A stretch of 64,000 nt of DNA from Borrelia miyamotoi (GTDB taxonomy: Bacteria; Spirochaetota; Spirochaetia; Borreliales; Borreliaceae). A model generated the notes under the pieces. It was not told where the DNA came from and did no database searches. It worked only from the letters and a program-made list of their open reading frames with translations. The position numbers were made by a program, and so were the translations under genes. The stretch lies in assembly GCF_019668505.1 (NCBI RefSeq), contig NZ_AP024371.1:842166-906165 (forward strand), given 5' to 3'. Of this stretch, positions 19,905 to 28,496 are shown in pieces; position 1 is the stretch's first letter, and each line of letters begins with the position of its first letter.

Positions 19905-20102
19905 TTGATAAATAAAGTATTTTTTGCAGTTCTAATATATTTCTTTTTGTTTATTTGGTGGCTTGTTTCATATTGTTTGTCTTACTACTCTTCTATTGCT
20001 GTATTTGATGTTCCTCTTTGGTTTGTGCTGTCATGTATCTTTTTTCCTATTTTAAGTCTGTTATTAGTGTGTATTTTTGTGCTCTTTTTTAAGAATGACT
20101 AA
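19905..20102 (+). CDS. YhdT/DUF997-type small membrane protein
   Basis: A 65-aa protein with two hydrophobic segments (about 5-27 and 37-60). This size and its place directly before panF match the YhdT family, found with panF in many bacteria. It starts at TTG with AAAAGG about 8 bases upstream. It overlaps the panF start by 8 bases, which suggests coupled translation. The function of the family is not established; an accessory role for the symporter is a guess. Confidence 0.7.
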   Translation: MINKVFFAVLIYFFLFIWWLVSYCLSYYSSIAVFDVPLWFVLSCIFFPILSLLLVCIFVLFFKND

Positions 20103-21516
20103 AAGTTTTTTTTTATTTTTGATCTTTTTGGTTTTGTATTGTGCTTTTGGATTCTTTTCTAGAAGAAAAAAAAAAGGAATTTTATTTCTGCGTAGTTATT
20201 TTCTTGCAAATCAAGGTCTAAATTTTTTTGTAATGGCACTACTTGTTGCTTCTAGCTATGTTAGTGCTAGTAGTTTTATATCAGGACCTTCAGCTGTTTA
20301 TAGATATGGATTATCTTTTGTATTTTTAGCAGTTATTCAAATTCCTACAAATTTAATTTTATTTGTTATTGTTGGTGAGAAATTAAATTTAGCATCTAAA
20401 AAAATTGGTGCTATAAATATTATTGATTATATTAGATACAGATATTTTAGTTGTTCTTTAGCTTTTGTTAGTAGTTTGATAGTAATTTTCTTTTCTTTGT
20501 TTTTAGTTTCAGCTCAGCTTATGGGAGGTGCTAAACTTTTGGAGGTTTTTTTTCAAACTAGTTATACTGATGCTCTTATTTTTTTCTCTTTATTTGTTTT
20601 TTTATATGTTTGTTTGGGGGGGTTTAAGATGATAGCATATGTGGATTCAATACAAGTAATTTTGATGGTCATGGCATCTATACTACTATTTTCAGAATTA
20701 TCTAATTTGGGAGGTGGAATTAGTAATATCTTCAAGATGGCCAAATTAAACCTTAAGAATGATTTATTTTTGCCATCAAACTTGGATTTGAAAATTGAAT
20801 ATATAATTTCTTTTTGGATATTAATAGGCATTGGATCATTAGGATTACCACAACTTGTGAATAATTTTATAGCATTTAAGGATGGTAGGGCTATCAGATT
20901 TTCTCTTCCTATTGTTACTTTTATAATAGGATTTCTGGTCGTTATTATGCATTTAATAGGTTTTTTTTCTCTTGTAATTTTCCCCGAATTTGAACCAAAT
21001 GATAAAGTGATTTTAAATGTAGCATTAGAGGTATTAAATCCTGGAATCTTTATGTTATTTTTTATAGGGCTTTTATCAGCGATTATGTCTACAATAGATT
21101 CAGGTTTCCTTTTTTTATCTTCCATTTGGGTAAAGTTAATATTGTCATTAAGTGAGAATATTGTAACTAATGTTGGAATTAATAAAATTATTATTATTTC
21201 TAATGTTTGTTTTATGTTAATAATAGTGCTTTTATCTTTAAAACCACCTGAATTTTTGCTTTTTTTGAATATTTTTGCAATTGGGGCTTTAGAAGTTGCA
21301 TTTTTTTCTATTATTATTTTTGGACTTTATTTGAATTTTGTAAGTAAAATATCAGCTTTTATTTCTCAATTTTTAGGGCTTTTAAGTTATTTAGCCATAA
21401 TTTTTTACGGGGAGGTAGGTAGTTATCATTTTCATCCTGTTGTTCCTTCACTTTTTATCTCTGTATGTTCATTTTTAATAGTTAATTTTGTTTGTCAAAA
21501 ATGTAGTAATATTTAG
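20095..21516 (+). CDS. panF: Sodium/pantothenate symporter (SSS family)
   Basis: A 473-aa sodium:solute symporter with about 13 TM helices. Conserved stretches are YVSASSFISGPSAVYRYG in the first helices, LGGFKMIAYVDSIQ, and FIGLLSAIMSTIDSGFLFLS around the sodium site. Pantothenate as substrate is inferred from the family and from coaBC and the YhdT-type gene next door. ATG 20095 lies inside the end of the preceding gene; an upstream in-frame TTG at 20077 is less likely. This would be the entry step for CoA synthesis in an organism that probably cannot make pantothenate. Confidence 0.85.
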   Translation: MTKSFFLFLIFLVLYCAFGFFSRRKKKGILFLRSYFLANQGLNFFVMALLVASSYVSASSFISGPSAVYRYGLSFVFLAVIQIPTNLILFVIVGEKLNLASKKIGAINIIDYIRYRYFSCSLAFVSSLIVIFFSLFLVSAQLMGGAKLLEVFFQTSYTDALIFFSLFVFLYVCLGGFKMIAYVDSIQVILMVMASILLFSELSNLGGGISNIFKMAKLNLKNDLFLPSNLDLKIEYIISFWILIGIGSLGLPQLVNNFIAFKDGRAIRFSLPIVTFIIGFLVVIMHLIGFFSLVIFPEFEPNDKVILNVALEVLNPGIFMLFFIGLLSAIMSTIDSGFLFLSSIWVKLILSLSENIVTNVGINKIIIISNVCFMLIIVLLSLKPPEFLLFLNIFAIGALEVAFFSIIIFGLYLNFVSKISAFISQFLGLLSYLAIIFYGEVGSYHFHPVVPSLFISVCSFLIVNFVCQKCSNI

Positions 21517-21520
21517 TTAT

Positions 21521-22489
21521 ATGTTTTATTTAGATGTTAAAAGTGTTGGTAAATATAGTGTTATTAATGTTCTTAAGAATGATAATGGGAAAAGACTTGA
21601 TGCAGTTTTAATAAAATTTTTAAAATTTCCTAAATCTAAAATAATTAAACATATTAGAAATGGAGATATTCTTTTAAATAATTTAAAGGTTTCTTTTTCT
21701 CATAGAGTTTTTAAGGATGATGAGATTTATTTGTATAAGTCTTTACTGCGTGATTTAAGTTTTAGTTTAAGAAAAATTACAGTTAGAGATGAGACTAATG
21801 TATTGAGAGATATAAAAAAGAGAATAGTATATGAAGATGAAGATTTGCTTGTAATTAATAAAAGTAGAGGAACTTTAGTTCATGGAGATAAATATTCGCT
21901 TGATAATTTGATTAATGCTTATCTTTTAGGTGAAAATCTTAAGTCTCTTAGTTTTAAGCCTTCAGCTGTGCATAGACTGGATAGAAATACTTCAGGGCTT
22001 GTTATTTTTGCAAAAAATATAGGTTCTGCAAGACTTTTAAGTCAGGCATTTAGTCATGGTATTGTTACTAAGAAGTATTTGGCTTTGCTTGATGGTGAGA
22101 TTAAAAAGTCTTTAACTTATAGAAATTTTTTATATCGTGATAGAATTGCAAGAAAAACCTTTGTTATCAAGGATACAGATAAATGTAATGCTATAACTGA
22201 TGTTAAGCCAATTTTAGTTTCTAAGTTTTCAACTCTTGTAGAGGTGTCAATTAAGACAGGCTTTACACATCAAATAAGGGCTCAGTGTGCTTTTAATAAA
22301 CATGCCTTAATTAATGATAAGAAGTATGATTCTAAATTTAGAAGAACCAATTACTTTTTACATTCTTTTTTGATAAACTTTAACCAGTCTTTATTTTTAA
22401 GAAATGAGTTTTTTGTTGAACCTAGTTCAGATTTTTTAAAACAGATAAGAAACATTTTTGGTGTATATGATTTTAAGGAATTTATTTAA
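21521..22489 (+). CDS. RluA/RluC/RluD-family pseudouridine synthase with S4 domain
   Basis: An S4 RNA-binding domain (about residues 18-80: GKRLDAVLIKFL...SKIIKHIRNGDILLNN) precedes the catalytic domain, with the Asp motif HRLDRNTSGLVIFAK. Further motifs are DLLVINKSRGTLVHG and TGFTHQIRAQCAF. The family modifies uridines in 23S rRNA or tRNA; the exact target cannot be read from sequence. The ATG at 21521 is four bases after the panF stop. The 3' end overlaps the next gene by 23 bases. Confidence 0.9.
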   Translation: MFYLDVKSVGKYSVINVLKNDNGKRLDAVLIKFLKFPKSKIIKHIRNGDILLNNLKVSFSHRVFKDDEIYLYKSLLRDLSFSLRKITVRDETNVLRDIKKRIVYEDEDLLVINKSRGTLVHGDKYSLDNLINAYLLGENLKSLSFKPSAVHRLDRNTSGLVIFAKNIGSARLLSQAFSHGIVTKKYLALLDGEIKKSLTYRNFLYRDRIARKTFVIKDTDKCNAITDVKPILVSKFSTLVEVSIKTGFTHQIRAQCAFNKHALINDKKYDSKFRRTNYFLHSFLINFNQSLFLRNEFFVEPSSDFLKQIRNIFGVYDFKEFI

Positions 22490-23414
22490 TAAATTTGCAT
22501 TTAAAAATGCTTTATGTTTAGTTAAGGATATCTCAATTGCTATTAAGAATAAGTTTAAAAAGATTAAGGTTTATTCTTTAGTGGGTGTTGCTGGTACTGG
22601 AAAAAGTTTTAGATCTCACTTGATAGCAGATAAGTATTCAATTCCTTTGATCATTGATGATGGTGTTTTAATAAAAAACATGAAGATTATTGCTGGGAAT
22701 TCTGCTAAATTTGAAGATAACGTGTTTAATGCAATAAGGCGTTCTATTTTTGAAGATGATGTTCATAGAAATGAGGTTGTTGAAGCTCTCCGAAGAGAAA
22801 ATTTCAGTAAGATATTAATATTGGGAACAAGTGTTCGTATGATAGATAAAATAACTTCTAGACTTTTTTTACCTAGTTCTTCTAAAATTATTTATATAAC
22901 AGATGTTTCTACTAAGAAGGAAATAGAGAAGGCAAGAATTTCAAGACAGATGGGCGAACATGTTGTTCCAGCCGCTGCTTTTGAGATAACATCTGTTAAA
23001 CCAAATTTATTATTAGATTCAATTCGAGTGTTTTTTAAAAGTAAATGGTTTTTATCAAAGAGGAAGAACTATATTCGTTCTATTGTCAAGCCTCATTTTC
23101 ATGAAGAAGGGGGAATTTTATCTATTTCTAAAAATGCTGTGAGACAAATTATTGAGCATTGTGTTTCTGAATATAACAAAGATTATATTGTTTATAATTT
23201 GAAGATTAAAAAAACCCAAGGTAGTTATTCTTTTAAACTCTTTTTGGATGTTCCACTTGAGAATAACTTGTTTGATAATGCAGAAATGCTTAGAAGTTAT
23301 ATTATTGCAAATGTATTGAAATATACAGTAATCAACATATCTAGTGTTGATGTTGTAATACATAAATTTTTTGATCAGAAAGGTGATTTGGAGAAAGAAG
23401 ATTATGTATATTGA
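22467..23414 (+). CDS. P-loop NTPase with Asp23-like C-terminal domain, function unknown
   Basis: The N-terminal half has a Walker A, GVAGTGKSFRS (about residues 39-49), with kinase-like features (SKILILGTSVRMIDKI; KIIYITDVSTKKEIEKARISRQ). From about residue 217 the sequence GGILSISKNAVRQIIEHCV, followed by an alternating beta/helix pattern ending ISSVDVVIHKF, resembles Asp23/YloU domains. The combination is unusual to me. The gene overlaps the pseudouridine synthase before it and murC after it, so the four genes from panF to murC are probably one unit. I chose ATG 22467; GTG or TTG starts lie just upstream. Confidence 0.65.
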   Translation: MILRNLFNKFAFKNALCLVKDISIAIKNKFKKIKVYSLVGVAGTGKSFRSHLIADKYSIPLIIDDGVLIKNMKIIAGNSAKFEDNVFNAIRRSIFEDDVHRNEVVEALRRENFSKILILGTSVRMIDKITSRLFLPSSSKIIYITDVSTKKEIEKARISRQMGEHVVPAAAFEITSVKPNLLLDSIRVFFKSKWFLSKRKNYIRSIVKPHFHEEGGILSISKNAVRQIIEHCVSEYNKDYIVYNLKIKKTQGSYSFKLFLDVPLENNLFDNAEMLRSYIIANVLKYTVINISSVDVVIHKFFDQKGDLEKEDYVY

Positions 23415-24810
23415 CTTGGATAATTTAAAGAATGTCTTTTTAGTAGGAATCAAGGGTTCTGGGCTTTGCTCACTTGCTTGTTTTTTAAATGCTAAGGGGT
23501 ATTTTGTAGAAGGAGTTGATGTTCATTTAAAATTTTATACAGAAGATATATTAAATAGCAATAATATAACTTATTATGAAAATATTTATGAGTTCTCACT
23601 AAAGGCTTGTAATAGATCTTATGATATTTTAATATATTCACCAGCTTATGATAAGGATAGTTTGGACATTTTGTTAGAAGCACGTGAGCTTAGAATTCCT
23701 ATTTTATCTTATCCTGAGATTATCGGAAAGATTTCTAGTAAATATTATAGTATTGGCGTTGCAGGTTCTCATGGTAAAACTACTACAACAGCATTTTTAG
23801 GTATATTGTTTAGTATTCTAGGACTTGAACCTAATGTGATATTAGGTGCTAGTGTTAAGGATTTTGGAGATAAATCTAGTCTTGTTGGGCGAAGTGATAT
23901 ATTTATTGCAGAGACCTGTGAATATAGAAATCATTTTTTGAATTTTTCACCAAATATGATTGTTTTAACTAATGTTAATTATGAGCATGTTGATTTTTTT
24001 GAAAGTTATGAAGCCGTTGAAGATGTTTTTTTGCAATATATTAATAATTTAAAGAAAGGTGGGATATTAATAATCAATGCTGACGAAGTTAATTTGATTA
24101 AGATTAAAAATAGAATTTTAAGAAAGGATATTAAAGTGTTTAGTTTTGGTTTTAATTCTTTGGCTGATTTTAAGATTGAACGTTTTGAAGTGATAGATGA
24201 ATTTTTAAAGTTTGATTTTTTAGGGGGTATTGGTATTGAACTTAGGACTCCTTTAGTACATAATGTTTTAAATTTTTCGTCAGCACTTTTGGCTGTAAAA
24301 CTATTTTTAGAAAATCATAAACAATTAGTATGGAGTTTTGATGAAAGAATAAAGATAGCAGCTAAAAATTACATGGGCGTAAAAAGAAGGGTAGAGTTTA
24401 TCATGGAAAAAGATGGAGTTATATATCTTGATGATTATGCTCATCATCCAAAAGAAATTGAAAATACGCTTTTGGGAGTGAAAAATTTCTATAAGGATAG
24501 GCGTATTGTTTTAGATTTTATGCCACATACATTTACAAGAACAAAAGTTCTTTTTAATGATTTTGTTAAAGCTTTAAGTAATGTTGATGTATTAATTTTG
24601 CATAATATATATCTTTCGGTGAGAGAAGATTTTGAGCCTGATAAACTTTCTAGAGAGCTATTTTTAGCTCTTAAAGATTTGAAACAAAATGTTTATTTTT
24701 TTAAGGAAGTAGAGGATTCTGTTGATTTTATAAAGGGTCTATTAAAGGAAAATGATTTATTTATTACAATGGGAGCTGGTAATAATTTTATTTTACATGA
24801 TTTTTTATAA
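23404..24810 (+). CDS. murC: UDP-N-acetylmuramate--L-alanine ligase family protein
   Basis: Mur ligases build the stem peptide of peptidoglycan. The 468-aa protein shows the Rossmann start (VFLVGIKGSGLCSLACFL), the ATP-binding GVAGSHGKTTTTAFLG, ETCEYRNHFL, TNVNYEHVDFF, and the C-terminal-domain motif DDYAHHPKEIE. The MurC/Mpl type is clear from GSHGKTTT and DDYAHHP. MurC proper and the recycling ligase Mpl are similar, so MurC is the likely but not proven call. ATG 23404 follows GGAG about 10 bases upstream and overlaps the preceding gene. Confidence 0.88.
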   Translation: MYIDLDNLKNVFLVGIKGSGLCSLACFLNAKGYFVEGVDVHLKFYTEDILNSNNITYYENIYEFSLKACNRSYDILIYSPAYDKDSLDILLEARELRIPILSYPEIIGKISSKYYSIGVAGSHGKTTTTAFLGILFSILGLEPNVILGASVKDFGDKSSLVGRSDIFIAETCEYRNHFLNFSPNMIVLTNVNYEHVDFFESYEAVEDVFLQYINNLKKGGILIINADEVNLIKIKNRILRKDIKVFSFGFNSLADFKIERFEVIDEFLKFDFLGGIGIELRTPLVHNVLNFSSALLAVKLFLENHKQLVWSFDERIKIAAKNYMGVKRRVEFIMEKDGVIYLDDYAHHPKEIENTLLGVKNFYKDRRIVLDFMPHTFTRTKVLFNDFVKALSNVDVLILHNIYLSVREDFEPDKLSRELFLALKDLKQNVYFFKEVEDSVDFIKGLLKENDLFITMGAGNNFILHDFL

Positions 24811-24821
24811 AGGTATTTTTG

Positions 24822-25688
24822 ATGAAAAGTATGACTGGATTTTTTCATTTGGAAAAAGTTATTTCAAATTATATGTTTAGTGTTAATTTAAAATCTTATA
24901 ATGGTAAATTTTTAGAATTGAAATTCAAATTGCCTGAGATTTTATATGCTTATGAGCTTGAGATAAGAAATTTCATTTCAAATTATATTAAAAGGGGAAA
25001 TGTTTTCTTAAGTGTGGGTTATAAGGAAATAGTTCCAAATGTCCATTTTAGTTTAAATCCTCATTATATTGAGGCTATTGCCCGTCTTAGAGATAGTTTA
25101 TTGAATAGTAATTTAAATATTAAGGATGAATTAAGGCTTGGTGATTTTTTGTCTTTAAGAGGGGCTTTAATTTTTGATGAGAGTGATGTTGATCAAGAAA
25201 TGGTTTATAGTGCTTTTAAGGATGTTTTAGAAGAAACTTTATTGAATTATGATAAAAGTAGGGTCTTTGAGGGCGAGAATACTAAGAGAGATATAATTTC
25301 AACTCTTGTTTTAATACGTCGTGATTTGGGACTATTAAGGGAATCTCAGAGTAGTATAAATAATAAACTTTTTTTGAGCCTAAAGGAAAATTTATCTAAA
25401 TTAGTAGATGATTTTAGTGATGTTAGTGTTGTGGAAGAGGCCGCTAAAATGTCAATTCGGTTAGATATTAATGAAGAAATAGTAAGATTGTATTCACATA
25501 TAGATAATTTTTATAAAAATCTTGAAAGTGATGTATGTGGCAAATTTTTGGAGTTTATTACTCAGGAAATGCATAGAGAAGTTACAACACTGAGTAGCAA
25601 AGCAATTGATCTTGATGTTAGAAATCTAGTTTTAAACATGAAATTAAATTTGGAGAAAATAAAAGAGCATGTAAGGAATATTGAATGA
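24822..25688 (+). CDS. yicC: YicC-family endoribonuclease
   Basis: A 288-aa protein with the YicC N terminus (MKSMTGFFHLEK, then VNLKSYNGKFLELKFKLP) and the conserved C terminus (RLDINEEIVRLYSHIDNF, FITQEMHREVTTLSSKA). E. coli YicC is reported to be an endoribonuclease acting in RNA turnover, so that role is likely but untested here. ATG 24822 has AAAGG upstream. The stop overlaps the next gene by 4 bases (ATGA). Confidence 0.88.
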   Translation: MKSMTGFFHLEKVISNYMFSVNLKSYNGKFLELKFKLPEILYAYELEIRNFISNYIKRGNVFLSVGYKEIVPNVHFSLNPHYIEAIARLRDSLLNSNLNIKDELRLGDFLSLRGALIFDESDVDQEMVYSAFKDVLEETLLNYDKSRVFEGENTKRDIISTLVLIRRDLGLLRESQSSINNKLFLSLKENLSKLVDDFSDVSVVEEAAKMSIRLDINEEIVRLYSHIDNFYKNLESDVCGKFLEFITQEMHREVTTLSSKAIDLDVRNLVLNMKLNLEKIKEHVRNIE

Positions 25689-26230
25689 GAATAGCTGTTT
25701 CTGGTAAGAGTGGTTGTGGCAATACGACTATTAGTGGGTTGCTTGCACAACACTATGGTCTCAAGCTTATTAATTATACTTTTCATGACATTGCTAGGGA
25801 GAAAAATATGTCTTTTGATAAGTTTTATGAGAAAGAAATAATAGGTAGAAATGATTATTATTGGGATGAATATCTTGATAGTAAGTTATTGGAATTTTCA
25901 AAAGAGGATAATACGGTTCTTGCGTCTCGTCTTGCAATTTGGCTTTCAAAAAATGCCGATTTGAGGATATATCTTTATGCTAAGATAGAAATTCGAGCAG
26001 AGAGAATAATAAATAGAGAAGGCGGTATGTATTCTGATATTTTAAGGAGTACTTTTAATAGGGATTCTAATGATTCAAGGAGATATTTATCTGTGTATAA
26101 TATAAATGTTGATAATTATTTAGATGTAGCTGATTTTATAGTTGATACGACTGATAGATCTGCAAATAAAGTTTTTGAATTGATAAAGAATGAAATAGAG
26201 AAAAGGAATTTATATAAGTTAAATAGATAG
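25685..26230 (+). CDS. cmk: Cytidylate-kinase-like P-loop protein
   Basis: The 181-aa product resembles the cytidylate-kinase-like family: a P-loop region SGKSGCGNTTISGLLA, LASRLAIWLSKNADLRIYLYA, and RIINREGG. In Borrelia this locus is annotated cmk from memory. The standard Walker A would be GxxxxGKT; here the lysine position is Asn (GCGNTT), as in some members of the cytidylate-kinase-like group. Catalysis of CMP phosphorylation is therefore plausible but not secure. It is translationally coupled to yicC and followed by rpoZ after 19 bases. Confidence 0.7.
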   Translation: MRIAVSGKSGCGNTTISGLLAQHYGLKLINYTFHDIAREKNMSFDKFYEKEIIGRNDYYWDEYLDSKLLEFSKEDNTVLASRLAIWLSKNADLRIYLYAKIEIRAERIINREGGMYSDILRSTFNRDSNDSRRYLSVYNINVDNYLDVADFIVDTTDRSANKVFELIKNEIEKRNLYKLNR

Positions 26231-26249
26231 TTAAGGAGGCTTTAAGAGA

Positions 26250-26447
26250 ATGAAAATACCTTTGAAAGACATACAAGATTTTAGTGGCAATTATTATGAG
26301 CTTGTTATGGCAGTAATAATGCGTACAGAACAGATTGTTGAACAAATTTCTTTGGCAGAACATGCTATTTCTGATGAAAGAGTAGTCGCTCATGCTTTTA
26401 ATGATATTTTGACAGGTAAATATATATATTCAATTGAAGAAAAATAA
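26250..26447 (+). CDS. rpoZ: RNA polymerase omega subunit
   Basis: A 65-aa protein with the omega-like core [15 protein letters not shown] and a second helix with [16 protein letters not shown]. Omega assists folding and assembly of the beta' subunit. A strong Shine-Dalgarno, AAGGAGG, precedes the ATG. The protein is short and the family is hard to call at this length, so position (after cmk, as often seen after gmk) supports the assignment. It overlaps the miaA start by 14 bases. Confidence 0.7.
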   Translation: MKIPLKDIQDFSGNYYELVMAVIMRTEQIVEQISLAEHAISDERVVAHAFNDILTGKYIYSIEEK

Positions 26448-27336
26448 AATAGTTTTTATATTTGGTCCTACGGGTGTAGGTAAAAGTGACATTTTATTCA
26501 ATTTTCCTAAAGGTGTTGCTGAAGTCATTAATGTTGATTCTATTCAAGTGTATAAAGAATTTGATATTGCTTCTTGCAAGCCTAGTTTTGAATTAAGATC
26601 TCATATAAAGCATCATTTAGTAGATTTTTTGGAGCCAACTAAAGAATATACTCTTGGGATTTTTTATAAAGAGGCGTGCCAAATAATAGAGAATTTAAAG
26701 AAGGAAAAGAAGCTTCCTATATTTGTAGGTGGTTCAGCTTTTTATTTTAAACATTTAAAGTATGGATTGCCTGAAACGCCAGCTGTTTCTTCTCAAGTGA
26801 GGATTTATGTAAACAATCTTTTGACTACAAGGGGCAAGAGTTACCTTTTAGAAGAGCTTAAGAGAGTAGACTTGAATAGATATGAATCAATCAGCAAAAA
26901 TGATATTTACAGGATTAAAAGGTCTCTTGAAGTTTATTATCAAACAGGTGTTCCAATTAGTCAATTCTTAAAAAAAGGTCAGAAGATTGAAAATGTCTTG
27001 GCTATTGGATTGAGAAGACCTATGGATGAAATGAAGTTTAGGATAATATCTAGAGTGAATAATATGATTGATTGTGGATTGCTTGAAGAGGTTAAGAGAT
27101 TGTTAGGGAAAGGATACAATGAGGCAACTCCAGCCTTTAAAGGGATAGGATATCGTGAATTTTTGTTATGGAGAGGTAGACCTTATTCTATGTTAAGTGA
27201 TATAATAAGCTTGATAATTAAGAATTCATTTTTGTATGTAAAAAGGCAGATGACTTTTTTTGATAAGATTCCTAATGTTTTGTGGTTTCATCCAGATGAT
27301 AACTTAAAGGACATTTTGGATTTAATTTTTGTTTAA
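26434..27336 (+). CDS. miaA: tRNA dimethylallyltransferase MiaA
   Basis: MiaA adds a dimethylallyl group to A37 of tRNAs reading UNN codons. The 300-aa protein has the P-loop [49 protein letters not shown], and [18 protein letters not shown]. It starts at TTG inside the end of rpoZ, giving [11 protein letters not shown]. No better start exists downstream before the P-loop, so the UUG start is well supported. Confidence 0.94.
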   Translation: MKKNKIVFIFGPTGVGKSDILFNFPKGVAEVINVDSIQVYKEFDIASCKPSFELRSHIKHHLVDFLEPTKEYTLGIFYKEACQIIENLKKEKKLPIFVGGSAFYFKHLKYGLPETPAVSSQVRIYVNNLLTTRGKSYLLEELKRVDLNRYESISKNDIYRIKRSLEVYYQTGVPISQFLKKGQKIENVLAIGLRRPMDEMKFRIISRVNNMIDCGLLEEVKRLLGKGYNEATPAFKGIGYREFLLWRGRPYSMLSDIISLIIKNSFLYVKRQMTFFDKIPNVLWFHPDDNLKDILDLIFV

Positions 27337-27352
27337 TAAGGAGATATAAAGC

Positions 27353-27448
27353 GTGCCTTGCGGAAGAAAAAGAAAATTACAAAAAATATCTACTCATAAG
27401 CGAAAAAAAAAGAGAAGAAAAAATAGACATAAAAAAAAGAACAAGTAA
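27353..27448 (+). CDS. 31-codon basic protein of the AURKAIP1/COX24 (mS38-like) ribosomal type
   Basis: A GTG-started ORF of 31 codons encodes MPCGRKRKLQKISTHKRKKK followed by RRKNRHKKKNK. The pattern (MPxGxKRKxxKxxTHKRKKxxRxNRHKKK) is the one I know for the small AURKAIP1/COX24-domain proteins of some bacteria, related to mitochondrial mS38. They are thought to sit on the small ribosomal subunit. More than half of the residues are Lys or Arg. AAGGAG lies 9 bases before the GTG, and a terminator follows 8 bases after the stop. It is 16 bases after miaA. The gene is too short for most gene finders. Confidence 0.85.
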   Translation: MPCGRKRKLQKISTHKRKKKRRKNRHKKKNK

Positions 27449-27455
27449 TATTAAG

Positions 27456-27490
27456 TGTTAGTTAGTTGTTTGCTGACTAACATTTTGATT
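27456..27490 (+). terminator. Intrinsic terminator after the COX24-type gene
   Basis: A 10-bp stem (27456-27465 with 27473-27482, one G-U pair) with a 7-base loop is followed by TTTTGATTTG. It closes the long + strand unit that ends with miaA and the mini-gene. Confidence 0.75.
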
Positions 27491-27504
27491 TGTGCTATAT
27501 TAAT

Positions 27505-27864
27505 CTATTCAATGATTATATTATCTATTATGTTGATATCTTTGCTAAAGAGATATCCCCTTTTCCCTTTGTAGCTTGCCAATATCCATTTGCCTTTAAT
27601 TCCATGCTTTTCTGTGTTTTGCATTATTCTTTCAATTTTTACTATTTCGTTTTTTCTAATTATTGTTAGGTAATCGTAATTAGTGTTATCCATTTTAGTT
27701 GTATTATTTAAAGTAACATAATTTTTTGTTACTATTCCCATTTTTATTGAAAATCCTAAGATACTGCTTTTTGGCAAGTTGAATTTTTCTGTTAAGGAAA
27801 ATTCTGATCTCTTGCTGCATGTTAAAAACATTATGGATATTAAGCGCAATAATTTTATTTTCAT
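27505..27864 (-). CDS. Small lipoprotein with SH3-like domain
   Basis: Function unknown. The 119-aa protein has a short signal segment with lipobox-like FLTC (Cys16). The mature part has an SH3b-like pattern (KNYVTLNNTT...YLTIIRKNEIVKIERI...GKWILASYKGKRGYLFSKDI). Bacterial SH3 domains often bind cell-wall peptides, so a periplasmic peptidoglycan contact is plausible. It is divergent from the outer-membrane protein candidate at 27.9 kb, and the two share the upstream region. Confidence 0.65.
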   Translation of the reverse strand: MKIKLLRLISIMFLTCSKRSEFSLTEKFNLPKSSILGFSIKMGIVTKNYVTLNNTTKMDNTNYDYLTIIRKNEIVKIERIMQNTEKHGIKGKWILASYKGKRGYLFSKDINIIDNIIIE

Positions 27865-27884
27865 AATTTTCTTATATATGTTAC

Positions 27885-27913
27885 TTGATATAGATATATA
27901 TTAATAATATAAT
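27885..27913 (+). promoter_or_regulatory. Strong sigma-70 type promoter of the gene at 27942
   Basis: TTGATA (27885-27890), exactly 17 bases, and TATAAT (27908-27913). The start would be near 27920. An in-frame ATG at 27912 falls inside the -10 box, which rules it out as start codon and supports ATG 27942. Confidence 0.75.
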
Positions 27914-27941
27914 GTTTTTTGAGAAAGTTTTAGGATTATCA

Positions 27942-28496
27942 ATGAAAAAGTATATTTTTTTATTATTGCTGTTTTTTTATTCGAGTATTTTAATATTTGC
28001 ATATCCATTATCTTTTGGAGGAGGATTATCTTATCAATTTACTAATTATACTACTAGTAAGAGTGATATAGATAGGTTTGCAAAAAATGATAATAGGATA
28101 GATAATGGAATGAACTTAAATTTGTTCTTTGATGCTAATTATGCTATTTTGGATTTTTCTTATAAGGATGCTTTTTTATATAATCATCATGGTAGTAGAT
28201 ATTTTGCTTTTGGGCTTTATGGAATTTATCCGATTGTTTTTAATGAATATGTTAGGACATTATTTCCCCTGCTTGGTTTTAAATATACAATTGATTTAAG
28301 TACTAAAAGACTAGATCTATTGTTTTTATCTTTGGGTTTTGCTACAGATCTTTTCATTCCTGAGATTGAAGGACTTTATATTAGGCCTTTATTTATGCTT
28401 TCACTTTCACCTACCTCTTTTTCTGGCAATAGATTTTCTTCGTTAACAACTGAAATTACTCTTGGAATTAATATTGGTTGGAAATTTCTTAATTAG
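27942..28496 (+). CDS. Exported protein, outer-membrane beta-barrel candidate
   Basis: Function unknown. The 184-aa protein has a strong signal peptide (KKYIFLLLLFFYSSILIFA) and a mature part with many aromatic, alternating beta-strand segments (YPLSFGGGLSYQF, FDANYAILDFSY, RYFAFGLYGIYPIVF), ending in ITLGINIGWKFLN. The terminal pattern with aromatic residues fits small outer-membrane barrels. The start is set by the promoter just upstream. It is convergent with the NAGPA-type gene, overlapping it by 8 bases. Confidence 0.65.
   Translation: MKKYIFLLLLFFYSSILIFAYPLSFGGGLSYQFTNYTTSKSDIDRFAKNDNRIDNGMNLNLFFDANYAILDFSYKDAFLYNHHGSRYFAFGLYGIYPIVFNEYVRTLFPLLGFKYTIDLSTKRLDLLFLSLGFATDLFIPEIEGLYIRPLFMLSLSPTSFSGNRFSSLTTEITLGINIGWKFLN

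Noticed and set aside
20562..21125. Long minus-strand open frame of 187 codons
   Set aside because: It is entirely antisense to panF, has low-complexity translation and no ribosome site. It mirrors the codon pattern of the membrane-protein gene.
26250..26447. Hypothetical protein only, not omega
   Set aside because: The [14 protein letters not shown] core and the gene position favour omega, so I kept rpoZ with reduced confidence.
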